Notes: generated from the sequence alone by a model not told the origin. DNA of 64,000 nucleotides from Diphasiastrum complanatum (GCA_029204225.1 CM055095.1:14352049-14416048); one strand, 5' to 3'; shown: positions 13,101-23,940, numbered from the stretch's first letter. Translations and numbers: made by a program.

Positions 13101-16100
13101 ATTCCCGTTCAAAGCACTGCTTAAAGAACATCAGCCACCCATGTTGGAAGTAAATAGTTGAGAGATGCATATAGAATAAGATTAGCTAATGATAACAAGA
13201 AGGCTAGAATGGATAAATTTCATGCTTTGAGGAAGAGAATATGATTGGTTACTTACAAAAAAGATAAATTTGCAAGAATACCAAGGCTCGGAGGAATGCT
13301 CCCAATGAAACCGCACCCCTGTAAATTCCTACATCCGCCAAAATGAATTAAGTTGCTGAAAAGTAAGGTAAGCTTTCATTCAGTAACTCACAACACGGTC
13401 TTTTAAAGAAAATGATGAGGACTAGTTGAAGGAATGGAATGCTATTTTTGTGATTACTCACAAACTCTTCAACTTGATCATACTCCCAATTGTATCTGGA
13501 ATAGGTCCAGTGAGATTAGGATTGAAAGAAAGATCCCTGAAAAACAAGTAACACAATTAGACAACTTAAACCAGAGATAGAGTGGCACTGCTAGAAAAAA
13601 TTCCCTTTTAAGGAGGTTAGGTTACCAAGACAGATAAACTGAGATCCTTATCTATCATAACAAGAAAACTAGTGTGTCTCAATAAAATATCTTTGATGCT
13701 ATGCGTAACAGAGTCCATATATTAGAAAGACATTATCGTGAAATTAATCACATAAGGTCCAAACCATGAGAAAGAGCTCAACCACAACTGTCGATCGTGT
13801 TATAATAAGATTGGAAAGTGTACACAAGCAAAAAGTGAGGTGGTCTTAGAGTTAATGCCAACTTAGCACAAAAAAGAATCTAATAACGTGAAGAAGCAAG
13901 GACTGAGGAGGATAAATAGACACGATAGCAAGCTGGGTTGTTGTCATTGCAGCTTGGCTAGTGGGCGAAGCCACTGAATGCAAGAAGGAAGTGACTGTGA
14001 GTCGACAGGATGGCTTGGACATGAGACTCCACAGCGGGGAAAGCCAGCACCCTTTTGACAAGTATGAGCCATAGTAACTGCGCTAAGGAACAAAGGACGC
14101 TCATTGGCTAGAAAGCCTTGGTTGTAGGAAGGGACATGGCAATAACAACACCTCGCGGGCATTGCATTAAAATATTCCGCCCACTCAATCGCATCCAATC
14201 CTAAAATTGAACTTTATGAGAGGTATTGAAGCACTAATAGCAAGCAGTTATGGTCAAACTTACATGCACTGAATGCTCAGGAGAAAGCAGATTTTGCAAT
14301 AAAACCCAACTATGATTCTCATGGTAAAATCACACCAAAGCCACTACGATTGAGCTATGCAATCTCCAACTATAATTGTGATGGTCAAATCACACCAAAT
14401 CCGCTACAGTGGAGCTGTGCATCTCAGACAATCATTAAGGCAACAATCAGACAACCTCTTTAGCTGATTATGGGCGTAGTCCAAATTAATAAATGCCTCA
14501 GCCATGGATCCGATCATATCAATAAGCCACTCATGTGAGTGCTTTCAAGAAATCGATAACCAAAAAACTCCATTTCCACGTACGACTTGTGCCACAAGCC
14601 AAGCATGACTTATGAGATACTGAGCTGGCATCGATTCAAGGTACACGTTCCAATGAATCGAGCTCAGAAAAGGTTTGGCTGGGATATTCTAGTAAGCTAC
14701 CTTCAGACTTGAATGAATGATAATCACAAATGAATTTGGATTTTCTTGCCTTAAATTTCAATCATTTCAAACTTCTTACATGCACCAGTCTGATCCAGCA
14801 TTCATTACAAACTGCATGCTGGCTCTTTGCAAGCTCACAACAGTAAGCTATCATTCATAAGCTTTAATATGTCTCATTGGCACCGTGCCTAAGGATAGAT
14901 TTAGTCTTTGGCAGGAGGTAGAGCTGATTGATGCAAAGGTCAGCCATTATGGCGATTTGGGTTCTAGAGGACCGCTATCACTGACGCATCCATGAGCTCT
15001 TTTGCACCTTGACCAGGCTGAGGGGGGGTTTGGGTTCTAGCGGCCGGCTACCACTGACGCAGCCATGAGCTCTCTTGCACCTTGACCAGGCTGAGGGCTC
15101 ATATCCTTGGCACTGCAGACAGCGGGTTGTTGGCAGATGGTATCCATAAAGCTTTCTTTGATATCTTCATGTGCATTCTTGGTCTATACGCATAGCAAAG
15201 TGATACACATCTTCATTCAAAAATCATTCTGGAGCATTCTTTGTGAGGTCCGACTTTAGCGAAGCTCCTTTTTAGAAGGGAACAGCCAAGTAGCCCATTT
15301 TCCTTGTTTTATTCTTCATTGATGAATTGGGTGGTTTCATGGAATGGGTGTTACTGTCTTTATGCATTTTTTGTTTTTTCTTCATTTCGTTGCTAAACTG
15401 CAATAGAAAAGTATAAATGCCATTGTCTTATGAAAGCAGCCTAGATGTGACAAGAAGAGACATGTATTAAAATCAGAAGAGACAATAAAGAAAGCTTCTA
15501 CTTTATAGCAAATAAAATCTTAAGACATACAAAGATTCCAGATTGATGAGATTGCTAACGGATGGCAATAGTCGTCCATTCAATCCCACACTACTCAAGC
15601 TCCTGCAATTGAATAAATAACATAATAGTCAGTCATCTTTTACTCAAAAAAGTCAACATCGCTCACAGGATACTACCATATCATTTCAACAGCAAAACTG
15701 GAAAACTATACAGTGAACTCCGTCAATTTTTCTGTCAAAGGACTTATCTCTCAGGACTAGGTTAAATGAAAAAAATATTCATACAATTGTTTGACCAAGG
15801 TGCTGGTAGATTGATCACACGAAACACCTCTCCAACTAGATCCACAAGGATCATCACCATTCCAATTTAAATTAGTTGCTTGCCAACCCTTCTTAATTGC
15901 CTGTAACGCGGTCACTGCAAATATTTAATGTGTATGTCAGACCAGCTACAGAATGTCACAGAAATGTCAAACCACATAAAAGCAAAGTTTGTCATGTACT
16001 AGAGATATGTACATTCTTTTTTCTTCTAGCAAATTAGATTGTATGTTCTTACAGCTTCCATTGCCACTTCAAAGAACGTCCTAAACTTTACAAATAAAAT

Positions 16101-17981
16101 TCAGGCTTGAATACCTGTTTTTTCTTATTTAAAAAAAAAAGTTCGGACCGAGTACAATCCGGAACGTACAGTACATTCCAACCATAGAATCAATGAACAG
16201 TGTACGGTTCACCACGGTTCTGAGAACCGTACGGTTCTCAAAAAATTTTACCTGGAACTGTGGTGAACTGTACTGATAATTAATTAATTAATTAAAATTT
16301 TTTTTTCAGTACACAGGTCTGTGTGGATTATCAGGTCTGTATGGATTAACAGGTCTGTGTGCACTGTGGATTAACAGGTCTGTGTGGATTATCGGGTCTG
16401 TGTGGATTAACAGTATGGTTCTATGGTCTGTCCAAATCTGTTATGGATCAGGTCCAAATCTGTCTGTGTCTGTGTGGATCAGGTCCTATATTGGACCTGA
16501 AATTCTATTATGGATCAGGTCCTATTTGTCTGTCCAAATCTATTATGGATCAGGTCCTGATCTGTGTCCAAATCAGGTCCAAATCGGTGTGTGTATGAAT
16601 TTGGTAATTAAATAAATAGATAATCAATTAATTAATTAAATACTGGAACCGTACCACGGTTCAATGAACCGTGGTACGGTTCCTTCCACGGTTCCCAGGA
16701 CCCACGGTTCTGGGAACCGTGGGCTCTATGATTCCAACCCTCTTGGAACGGGTTTCTAAGTATTATGGAGAATTCCCGTGCTAAAAATATGCAAGTAGCG
16801 ATTGCAGTCCTCACAGAGAAGTCTGAACTGGCAAAGTCCTACAACCAATCGGTTGGTTTTAAAATTTACCGATTGATCTTGAAACAAGCAGGAAGCCAAA
16901 AGTCTAAAAACCGGCTAAAAATATGAGTAGCAAGAAACTTACCTCCTTGATGCAAAAGTAGGAGGAAATTTTTTAAAATACTTTGACATATTTCATTTAA
17001 TCACTTACATTTTATGTTGACTTTTAGAAAGTAGATATACATGTTACAATAATAGCATTACTCTATAATTTCTTTTGGCAACCTTAGCTTAAAGTACTTC
17101 AAAATAGCTTCAAATTTATGCTTGTTATTGAGGGTTGTAGACTATTTTAATTTTATACCAAGTTTCAAATTGCACAAAATTTATTTTCTTAGAAAATTTC
17201 AATAAAGAAAATGCACAGCCTGCCAGCTTTGAAAGCTGTAAGAACTTGGAGGTTGGAAAAGAAAAAAATCGATTGATTTAAGAAACTGTAGGAGACCAAC
17301 TGACTTGCAAAAAAAAAAAGCGTGAGCATTGAGCGATTGAGTAATCAAAACATTGTCCTAATATGCAGAAACAACAATCTAGGTGAATGGTGATCATAAA
17401 AGTCTCAAGGTACTATGTTGCCTAGAATAACCTTGATGGCACTCTTTGTGGTGGTTCCTCTTACAAATGCTCATTTGGCTGAATGAAAAATATCAGACAC
17501 ATATTTTAAAACATCATGATAAAAACTGTACACGTCCATCTGATACATAATATGAAAGGTGTCAATAGTCCCTGCAAACTTGTCATATACTTCAGTGGAG
17601 AAAATGTGATAGAAAGAGCAGTAAGCGCCTCATGGCAATGTCATGTATTAAGCATTAAAGCGTAGTCAAATCAAAAGCTTCAACTGAACATTGAACCAAG
17701 ATTGCACCCAAATTTCCACCAGGAAATCAAGACAGTGAACTAGGTTGATAGAACTTCTGGCAATCAAAATGATAAATGCTAAAACCTTTTCAAGTTAACT
17801 ATTCATGGTATCTCTTTCAAATCGTAAAGATATGAAACTTCGGACATAACATCATTGAACCTGTCAGAACATAACCCTTACCATCAGATTCGAAAGTAGA
17901 AGCCAATGCCTGGAAGCTTATTATCTCTTTGAACAAGAGCATGATGGCAATCAATAATTTTAGCAAAGTCAGGTCTTCCAT
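7032..17981 (-). CDS. LRR receptor-like kinase, LRR-VIII-1 (HPCA1-like), 16 exons, 3' kinase exons not in window
   Basis: Exons on the minus strand: 17882-17981, 15785-15914, 15531-15602, 13462-13536, 13257-13328, 12949-13116, 12759-12830, 12480-12551, 12211-12282, 12025-12093, 11846-11920, 11664-11735, 11411-11545, 10844-11310, 10545-10697, 7032-7171. All junctions fit GT-AG and the frame stays open for 648 codons. Residues 1-27 are a signal peptide, followed by an LRR N-cap with DPCGSSWRGVSC. About eleven LRRs follow, many on 69-75-bp single-repeat exons. A Cys-rich juxtamembrane region has C429, C433, C444 and C446; the membrane span is 561-585 with RQKRR after it; the FTELKSATSNFS kinase lead-in and glycine loop GAGGYGK end at 648. 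This is a plasma-membrane receptor. In this subfamily HPCA1 senses extracellular peroxide through paired cysteines; a shared role here is inference. The rest of the kinase is not found down to position 1. Confidence 0.92.
8804..8866 (-). pseudogene. Degraded copy of part of receptor kinase exon 14
   Basis: This stretch aligns with 10904-10969 inside exon 14. Shared words are TTTGCAAGCTT, ATATTTGAAACTTGT (ATATGTGAAACTTGT here), and ATCAGCAAATCCAG against ATCAGCAGATCCAG. Overall identity by eye is roughly three quarters, in the same orientation. No open frame or splice sites are preserved. It lies in intron 15, which suggests that a tandem receptor copy or a local duplication once occupied this interval. 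Confidence 0.6.
10545..10697 (-). CDS. Receptor kinase exon 15: transmembrane segment
   Basis: It encodes an approximately 25-residue hydrophobic helix, AAIVGICIGAVGVFIVLLC onward, followed by the basic stop-transfer sequence RQKRR and the family motif AEATSKPF. The intron that follows toward exon 16 is 3.4 kb (7172-10544), long compared with most introns of this gene, and contains a degraded copy of part of exon 14. Confidence 0.9.
10844..11310 (-). CDS. Receptor kinase exon 14: extracellular cysteine-rich juxtamembrane region
   Basis: It begins with the family hallmark LIGNPVC after the last LRR. It then carries SSCTTTC and ACTCAFP, giving a CxxxC pair and a CxC pair. HPCA1 has corresponding pairs (CxxC and CxC) reported as the peroxide-responsive cysteines, so this is the region to compare. 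The second half (FNAPSF, LIFPAG, FGPFIV) matches the malectin-free ectodomain tail of LRR-VIII-1 proteins. The exon ends at phase 1 before GTAAGA. Confidence 0.88.
14306..14424. repeat. Two tandem copies of a 60-bp unit in intron 3
   Basis: Units at 14306-14365 and 14366-14424 share CCAACTAT, ATGGT, AAATCACACCAAA and GAGCT in register. This is a simple local duplication in the receptor kinase intron. Confidence 0.8.
14959..15097. repeat. Two tandem copies of a 66-bp unit, 73-bp spacing, in intron 3
   Basis: Units at 14959-15024 and 15032-15097 share GGGTTCTAG, CACTGACGCA, CCATGAGCTCT and TTGCACCTTGACCAGGCTG. They are GC-richer than the surrounding intron, which hints at an inserted or captured fragment. 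There is no coding frame I can name. Confidence 0.85.
16129..16182 (-). repeat. T-tailed repeat fragment also present at 6219-6275
   Basis: The reverse complement reads GTACTGTACGTTCC, then GGTCCGAAC and a T run. At 6219-6275 the plus strand reads GTACTGTTCGTTTT, then GGTCGGAAC and a T run. About 40 bp match at roughly 80% by eye. The hAT-like MITE inserted at the edge of this repeat. Its family is unknown. Confidence 0.5.
16183..16730. mobile_element. hAT-like MITE in intron 1 of the receptor kinase
   Basis: The 548-bp element is bounded by the 8-bp direct repeat ATTCCAAC (16175-16182 and 16731-16738), the size made by hAT transposases. Its ends are inverted: CATAGA at the left, TCTATG at the right. 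Both subterminal regions are packed with ACGGTTC/GAACCGT in both orientations and include strong palindromes. The clustered-motif arrangement is reminiscent of transposase-binding repeats in Ac. Each arm also has an AATTAATTAATTAA stretch. The middle (about 16314-16600) is a degenerate tandem array on GGTCTGTGTGGATTA and GGATCAGGTCC. It carries no transposase, so it is non-autonomous. Confidence 0.8.
17882..17981 (-). CDS. Receptor kinase exon 1: start codon and signal peptide
   Basis: The ATG (17981-17979) sits in a good context, AACATGG, and opens MEDLTLLKLLIAIMLLF, a typical hydrophobic signal sequence with likely cleavage after ALA near residue 27. The exon ends GAT-G before GTAAGG. Joined at phase 1 to exon 2 it gives ESDVTALQAIKKGW, the expected mature N terminus of the family. 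The frame stays open upstream of this ATG, but I chose MEDLT because it starts the signal peptide. A TTTTTTGGCAG acceptor-like site near 18040 could mark a 5'-UTR intron. Confidence 0.85.
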
Positions 17982-20342
17982 GTTTGAGTAGCTCACGCAT
18001 ATATGAGCACTTTGTTCCCGTATTTGTTGTATTATGACAACTGCCAAAAAAGATAATACATAATCTAAACAGGGGGCAAATAGATCATACTCCACCACAA
18101 AACACCCCAATAAGAATGGAGCATAACAAGTACAATGCGCACCCTTGTTTATATGCAAATAGTTTCATAGACATGCATAATTCGTTACATAAGAAGTAGG
18201 GAAATGACATAGAATGGACAAAGTACCTGGGTTTATGAGTTGATTAAGGGTTTTTATTCTTTTATATCAGCAAGAGGGTTGGGCTCATGGAGTATTTCTT
18301 TTTTAATTTTGTACCGGTACTTACTTAGCAGCAGGCTCATGTTCTGTGCACAATATACATACACGGAAATGCCAAAAGATAAGTTTTTAGCAAAACTTCA
18401 AGCAGGACGCCGTGGCAACTCTTATCCAACTCGGCTACTGTTCAGGAAATTCACTGATAGGGAATTGGGTAAGTTGATAAATGAGAGTTGAGAACAGGAT
18501 ATCGTTCTTTTCTGTCAGCACGAAAAGGCTAAAGAAATAGAAGGTAACGCTAAAAGTTTAACTTGTCAGAGTTTCACGTTGTACAGCGAAGCAATGACTT
18601 CTGGCCATGAATGTAAACAGATGCTCATTTCAGTACAAATCCGAAACTGCAGACTTATCTATGATAAAAATGCAGTAACAAAGAGTGATTGCAAAGATGG
18701 GACAGCAATTTTCACGGGAGAAACCTTCTTAAACATCTTGATATCACAGTCTTCCCCCGGCTGCATGCTGATCTCTGGAATTTTCTCAGTTCATGATCGA
18801 GTGCTAGCCGAATGCTTCTTGTTGTGCATCGAGATTTTATGGATATACTGAGGCATGCCTTTCTCCAAGAACATTAGACGTATGGAAGATGTATCTTCGC
18901 CCTACGGACCGATTCCAAGTACATAAAACAATCACAGAAGAGAAACGGATGCGCTTCCAAGAGCATCTAGGACGGTTCAATTCTCATTACTGCAATTCTC
19001 ATAAGAGCATCAGAGGTACAACCCTGGACAAAGGGAAATGGTGACGCTCATAACAGAAGACTATGACCTTCATATCTACGACTTGACCAAAATACTCAGA
19101 AATCTTTCGTAAATCAGAAACGTTGGAATGAATACATTGAGTACTTTTTTTTTCTCTTCAAACATGTCCACAGATGTGTGGCAAATCGGAATCGAGCCCC
19201 TGACCTCAATATGGAAAGTACTCTAAGTCCTAATCAGCTCAATACTTATTGGAGTATTAAACCAGCAAAAGTATCACATAGCTAAAGAAACATCGGATGT
19301 CAAACTAGTAAGATTTAAACCTCAGGAAGCGAGTACCGAAACTAGCAAAGCTCGTAAATCTTTACCTGTTCTCGTAGATCGTCACTTAAAAACATCTGTT
19401 TCTCATAAATCTGCACTTAGTAGCTCCTGTTCTGGTAAATCTTCTTTTCAAAAGCCCCCGTTCGTGTAAATCTCTTCTGGATGCTTCCTTTTCTTTTGAC
19501 TCTTCATTCACTTGATACCTCTTCTTCCACGTTATCAGAACAGCAAACTTCTATCCAAAAACAGCTTCATTAAGATATATTCCCATTTTCTTACTCTTGA
19601 GGGTAGCAAAATGGCCAATTGCGTCCTGTTCTCGTAAATCTTCACTTCATAGCTCTTCTTCTCATTAATTTTGCAAGTCTCAATAGAGCAAACTTCTATC
19701 CAAAAATAGCTTCACTCACCTCCTCAAACATATATATTCCCATTGCCTCAGTCTTTGACAACATATCCGAATAAAAGTACAATTTTACGTGAGGGTAGAT
19801 TCGAAAACCGCAGCTACTCAGCTGTTCCAAAGCATATTGCGTTGCCGGCTGTCCCTACGCCTCCACCTTGCCTTTTATCCGAACACCGTCTTCTTCTTCT
19901 TTCTTCGTCGTTCGTCGCAAGCGTCGATTTTGCAGCAAACAAGATCGTTTATTCGTTCGTTTCTTTGTGGCTGGTTCGTTGTCTCTTATATGAGGGCTCA
20001 CTCTGGACTGTAAGTAGTCAATATATATTTTATTATGAAATGCGTGGGCGTAAAATGAAATGAAATGAAAGGCCAGGCTAAATCTTATCTTTTTTATTAT
20101 TACGGATACATGTATATTTTTGATGCCTGCCTGACTTTGTCATCGCGCCGCTCAACAACGCGTCGGGTGAGAGACTTGCTAAGCTCAGCCAGCCAGCCAA
20201 CGTCTCCCCTTCCCTGGACCCTCACTCACGTCAAGGCCGGCTTCCGCTAATTATTTCGCCAGCTGGCGACAAGTACGTAGCCCTTCACCACGCCGTCCGG
20301 TAGTGTTCCATTTTTCTTTTTGCACTCATATTTTTTAGGAGG
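17982..20342. other. Upstream region of the receptor kinase gene, no coding gene supported
   Basis: Several short reading frames occur but none shows a recognisable domain or splice structure. The left part should hold the receptor gene's 5' UTR and promoter; I see no convincing TATA box. A degenerate repeat with the words TCTCGTAAATCTTCACTT recurs at 19350-19480 and 19625-19660. The ~50-bp segment GCAAACTTCTATCCAAAAA to ATATATTCCCATT occurs at about 19551-19591 and 19687-19744. Confidence 0.5.
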
Positions 20343-20400
20343 GTGGGCACTGGCTTGGTTGGCTCAGTTGTTGTCACCTTGCCGTCCCAAGTTTGTTACT
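20343..20400 (+). mobile_element. SINE-like fragment (tRNA-type A box)
   Basis: It contains TTGGTTGGCTCAGTTG, close to a pol III A box, followed by a CCCAAGTTTG stretch resembling a decayed B box. It matches the better-preserved SINE at 20960-21057 in opposite orientation. It is short and degraded. Confidence 0.4.
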
Positions 20401-20504
20401 TTTGGGGCTTTGTTGCAATAACAATAAGATGTCATTATAATTATCTTAAAAGTGACCTGTCTTTTTTAACTGAGTTTAAGTTGAAAAATGCATTTAATGT
20501 ACTA

Positions 20505-20532
20505 GGTAATGGCCATTGGGAGGGCCATTACC
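20505..20532. repeat. Perfect 10-bp inverted repeat hairpin
   Basis: GGTAATGGCC and GGCCATTACC are separated by 8 bases. The surrounding words TGTACTAGG and GGCCATTGGGAGGGC also occur in the palindromic element at 24679-24800, so this is probably a relic of the same inverted-repeat family. Confidence 0.75.
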
Positions 20533-20644
20533 ACAAATAATCCAGGACCCAGACAACGACTGGCGGAGGCCACGAGCTACTCGAGGATTGGATTATGAGT
20601 GGTACCGGCAATGGCCCATCATCCAATTGGTCATTACTACACGT

Positions 20645-20648
<4 letters not shown>

Positions 20649-20702
<54 letters not shown>
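20649..20702. repeat. (CT)27 microsatellite
   Basis: Uninterrupted CT dinucleotide repeat. Confidence 0.99.
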
Positions 20703-20706
<4 letters not shown>

Positions 20707-20959
20707 AGTCCCAGAACTCCCAAAAATGCTAAAATAGCCCTAGCTCTAGCCTTGACCTACTATTCAATCCCAAAAGCAACATTACTAAAACTTCAATTTT
20801 CATCCAAAATATATTTTGACAAAATTTCATATTGCACTTTCTAACGAAATTTGATTGGACATGAATGAATCAAATCGTAGATTGCACATAAATGAAGCAT
20901 TCACAATTCTACATAATCGAAAGCATTTCACATTACACTTGCACATTCTACACTTGCAT

Positions 20960-21057
20960 CCATAAAATGCTTCTTGGTTTCCAAGGGGAGGCTCGAACCT
21001 GGGACCAAAGAAACTTTGGATGCCAAGCCAACCAACTGAGCCAACCCCGTTGGGTTG
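20960..21057 (-). mobile_element. tRNA-derived SINE-like element
   Basis: On the minus strand a perfect A-box-like TGGCTCAGTTGG (21043-21032) is followed about 33 bases later by a B-box-like GGTTCGAGCC (20999-20990). This is the internal pol III promoter layout of a tRNA-derived SINE. No tRNA cloverleaf can be drawn, so it is not a tRNA gene. A second copy of the B-box half (GAGCCTCCCCTTGGAAACC) lies at 23,898-23,935 on the plus strand. Confidence 0.65.
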
Positions 21058-22343
21058 AACCTACACTTCACTATGTCATTGAGAGTTTCTATCAAATTCT
21101 ACACCGATCATTAATTCCATTTCTAACACCAACAAGATGTTTTTGTTTTATCCACTTGTGAGAGTGTAATATTCAGCCTAGGTTTCATGCAAAAGAGTGA
21201 AAAGATGTACGCTCTCTCAAACAAGTTACGTGTAGTCAACATGACTCAATTCGTCACCTCCGACATTCCATATTTAATGTACTCATCTCTTCCCTTATTT
21301 AAATCATCTTGACTAACAACATGCATCACACATTAAAAATGCTCTCTACCTAGATCCCTCATACAATACCATGCCAAGTATGTATTCCTTTCTCATAAGC
21401 CTAATAATACTTGATTAAATGATTTACTTTCAGCACACTGATGCAAGACCTTTGCAAATCATTTGAAAATGGACATGCATCAAGCTCCCACCTTGCTCTA
21501 AAGAACATACCCCTTCTATGCACTCAACCTTAAGAAATTTGTCACATCTAAAAATTTCAAATCAACATCAATTCTTGCTACTCCAATTGTGACACTAAAC
21601 TCAAGCACATTTTTTGGTTTTTTGGTGAAAGGTGCATGTTTTTTTTCCTTGGAACCATTGTGTTGCTGATTGGTATGGCACTCCATCACCAATTCGAATT
21701 TTTTATCTTATTTTTTTATTTTTAGGAATAATCAGTTGCACCACTGAGTGGTTCCTCCACCTGCCAAAGAGCACTTGCAAACTAGTAACATTACTTAGTC
21801 GCACCTGCAGACAAGCATTAGTGTTCTCAAAGGAAGATCGACATGTAGCAATGTCAGAAGAAGAGCATACTCTTGAAAAAATAGATATAAGCACTTGTTA
21901 GCAAGATTAACAATAACTTGCTCTCAAACTAAACTACGCAAATGCAAAAGTAGATCTACTGACTTTGCGAACAATGAATATATCTCCGAGCAAGCCTTGT
22001 CTAAGATCAACAACTGAGCTCTAAAAAAGACTTCTGAATGCGAACAATTTGGCTCATGAACACACCTATGTTGTAGCTTCTTCTCCAAGGAATGATCCTC
22101 TTCTCACAACACCATCTTTGGTAGCGGAACTATATTCCTTCTCACCATCAAATTCTAGACTCACTTCACTTGCAAGTTGCAACGATGGTAGATATGCCTC
22201 TCCTTTTCTCTAGAAATTTCGTTGGGAAGTGACAATGGGTTACTACAAGTTATAGCAACCGTGCAACAAGCTTTCGTAGTCACACAATTGACAACTAAAG
22301 GTAATTTGCAATCTAGTGCACATGTAGCCCAATCAAAAAGTAG

Positions 22344-22346
<3 letters not shown>
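21058..22346. other. Non-coding AT-rich stretch
   Basis: No gene or element could be recognised on either strand. Short frames, such as those at 21632-21901, have no family features. Confidence 0.4.

Positions 22347-22440
<94 letters not shown>
22347..22440. repeat. (TC)47 microsatellite
   Basis: Uninterrupted TC dinucleotide repeat of 94 bp. It creates artificial Ser-Leu and Arg-Glu frames that are not genes. Confidence 0.99.
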
Positions 22441-22442
<2 letters not shown>

Positions 22443-23486
22443 GTATAAATTTAAGTGGGGACCATCTCTTTTTTTAAACATGTTTTATGATTACTTAAAT
22501 ATTGTCAACACTTTTGGAAAGCCTTCAACAATTTTTATGATCTCAAAGATGTATATTCCGGAAATTAATGCACACCTTTAAGAAAAAAATTATTTTACTT
22601 TTTTTTTTCTAATTTTTTGACATATGTGGCATTTTTTCCAATATTCCTAGGCTTTATTTTTCACACCACCATGCTCAGTTTTGGCCTGAAATGCTTTAGG
22701 TTATTATAAGATTTACATTAAGATTCCATAAAATTTTCAAAGCTCTTGATGTCCTTTCATAGATATAGTGGTACAAGATTCTAAACTAGGAGTTGAGTGT
22801 ATCCCTCACAAATCAAGGGTGCAACAAGGCCCCACCCATTACACTCAAAAGGGCATCCTTCAAACATTATTTACTAAAGAATAACTTAAAGGGCAACCTT
22901 TATCTTTAGGCCTTCAAATCTCCTCCAAGCAAGAACATGGCCTGAGGATGGCCTTCAACTTCAGTCAAAGTGCAACAAACCCAAATCCCACAAAAGGGCC
23001 TTCAAAGTTTGTCAAATTTGGTTGGGTACAAACCCTCAGGTGAAGACCTTCTCTAACGCACTAAGATCATTGGATATCTGGAACTACTCTTGAACTAGAA
23101 AAAAGCATTTAGTATTTTGATTAATGACAAATGAACAATACTCTAAAAAAATGAGAATTTTTCTTTTTTTGCAAAAGAACAACTCTAATAGAATTCACAA
23201 ATATATTACAAAAATAAAATAAAAATCTTTGAACATACAAACATTAAGGCTATCAACACATATGGCCAAGCCAAATCTCTAAGTTTGGAGCACAAGGCTA
23301 GGTTTGAGACTATGTCTTCCTAGCTATAGTAAAAACTCTACTCAACTCATCCTTCACCTTGACTCAAATGGACATAGATAGGCCTTTGTTTTGTTCTTTT
23401 GCTTTCCAAAGGCAAGACTATGCGAAAGTAGTGAACATTAAATAACATGCATTGAAATTTTTGGGTTCAAATTAAGGTCAAATGTA

Positions 23487-23610
23487 GCAGCCTAGTTGCA
23501 TAAGAGTTGGAATTATGCCCTCATTTTTATAGGCTCATAGCCTAGTTGGATAATTACTAGAATTGTGCCCTTGTAGACTTATGCTCAAATCCCTACAAGC
23601 TACACAAGTG
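23487..23610 (+). mobile_element. Possible second SINE family copy with tandem head
   Basis: TAGCCTAGTTGG (23538-23549) fits the A-box consensus, and GCTCAAATCC (23583-23592) fits a B box at suitable spacing. A near copy of the head (AGCCTAGTTGCATAA) lies about 50 bp upstream, so the 5' part is tandemly doubled. There is no poly(A) or clear target duplication. Confidence 0.4.
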
Positions 23611-23894
23611 GACATTTGCACCTTTGTGTTGGTTTCAGACTTGGCCTTCTTATGTGATATAATGTGTACATATTGGACACATTGATCAAGTTAAGTTGAG
23701 GTAGCAAATTTTGTGAAAAACATTAAGATTGTGAGTAAGGTACCATTGGAATGCTATCAAAGAATTCGCTTCAATTATTCTTTCATGTTCATGAAGATAT
23801 TTAAATCTTGCAAAAATTGTCCTTCATCAATAGAATATGAGTTAATGCTTTGCTCACCCGAGTGTCTCATTACAAAGATGCTTCTTTGGTCTTA

Positions 23895-23940
23895 GGTTTG
23901 AGCCTCCCCTTGGAAACCAAGAAGCATTACAAAGATGCAC
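23895..23940 (+). mobile_element. SINE 3' fragment (same family as 20960-21057)
   Basis: It matches the B-box half of the SINE at 20960-21057 in inverted orientation, through GAGCCTCCCCTTGGAAACC and AAGAAGCATT. The A-box half is absent. Confidence 0.5.

Noticed and set aside
13852-14198. Minus-strand frames in intron 3 of the receptor gene
   Set aside because: They have no known domain, no splice sites fitting the exon series, and the LRR pattern joins correctly without them.
14959-15097. CRISPR-like repeat layout
   Set aside because: Only two imperfect units without spacers of constant size, in a plant intron.
18240-18851. Two plus-strand frames upstream of the receptor gene
   Set aside because: Short, with no domain, signal or splice support, and close to chance length for this base composition.
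19743-20063. Plus-strand frames with hydrophobic stretches at 19.7-20.1 kb
   Set aside because: Two overlapping frames share the same DNA, and neither shows conserved family features; the pyrimidine-rich DNA explains the hydrophobic residues.
20960-21057. tRNA gene
   Set aside because: A and B boxes are present, but no cloverleaf stems or anticodon loop can be drawn; a SINE fits better.
22161-22581. Long Ser-Leu and Arg-Glu reading frames over CT runs (also at 20.6, 33.2, 38.4 and 46.6 kb)
   Set aside because: They are translations of dinucleotide repeats with no conserved sequence on either side.
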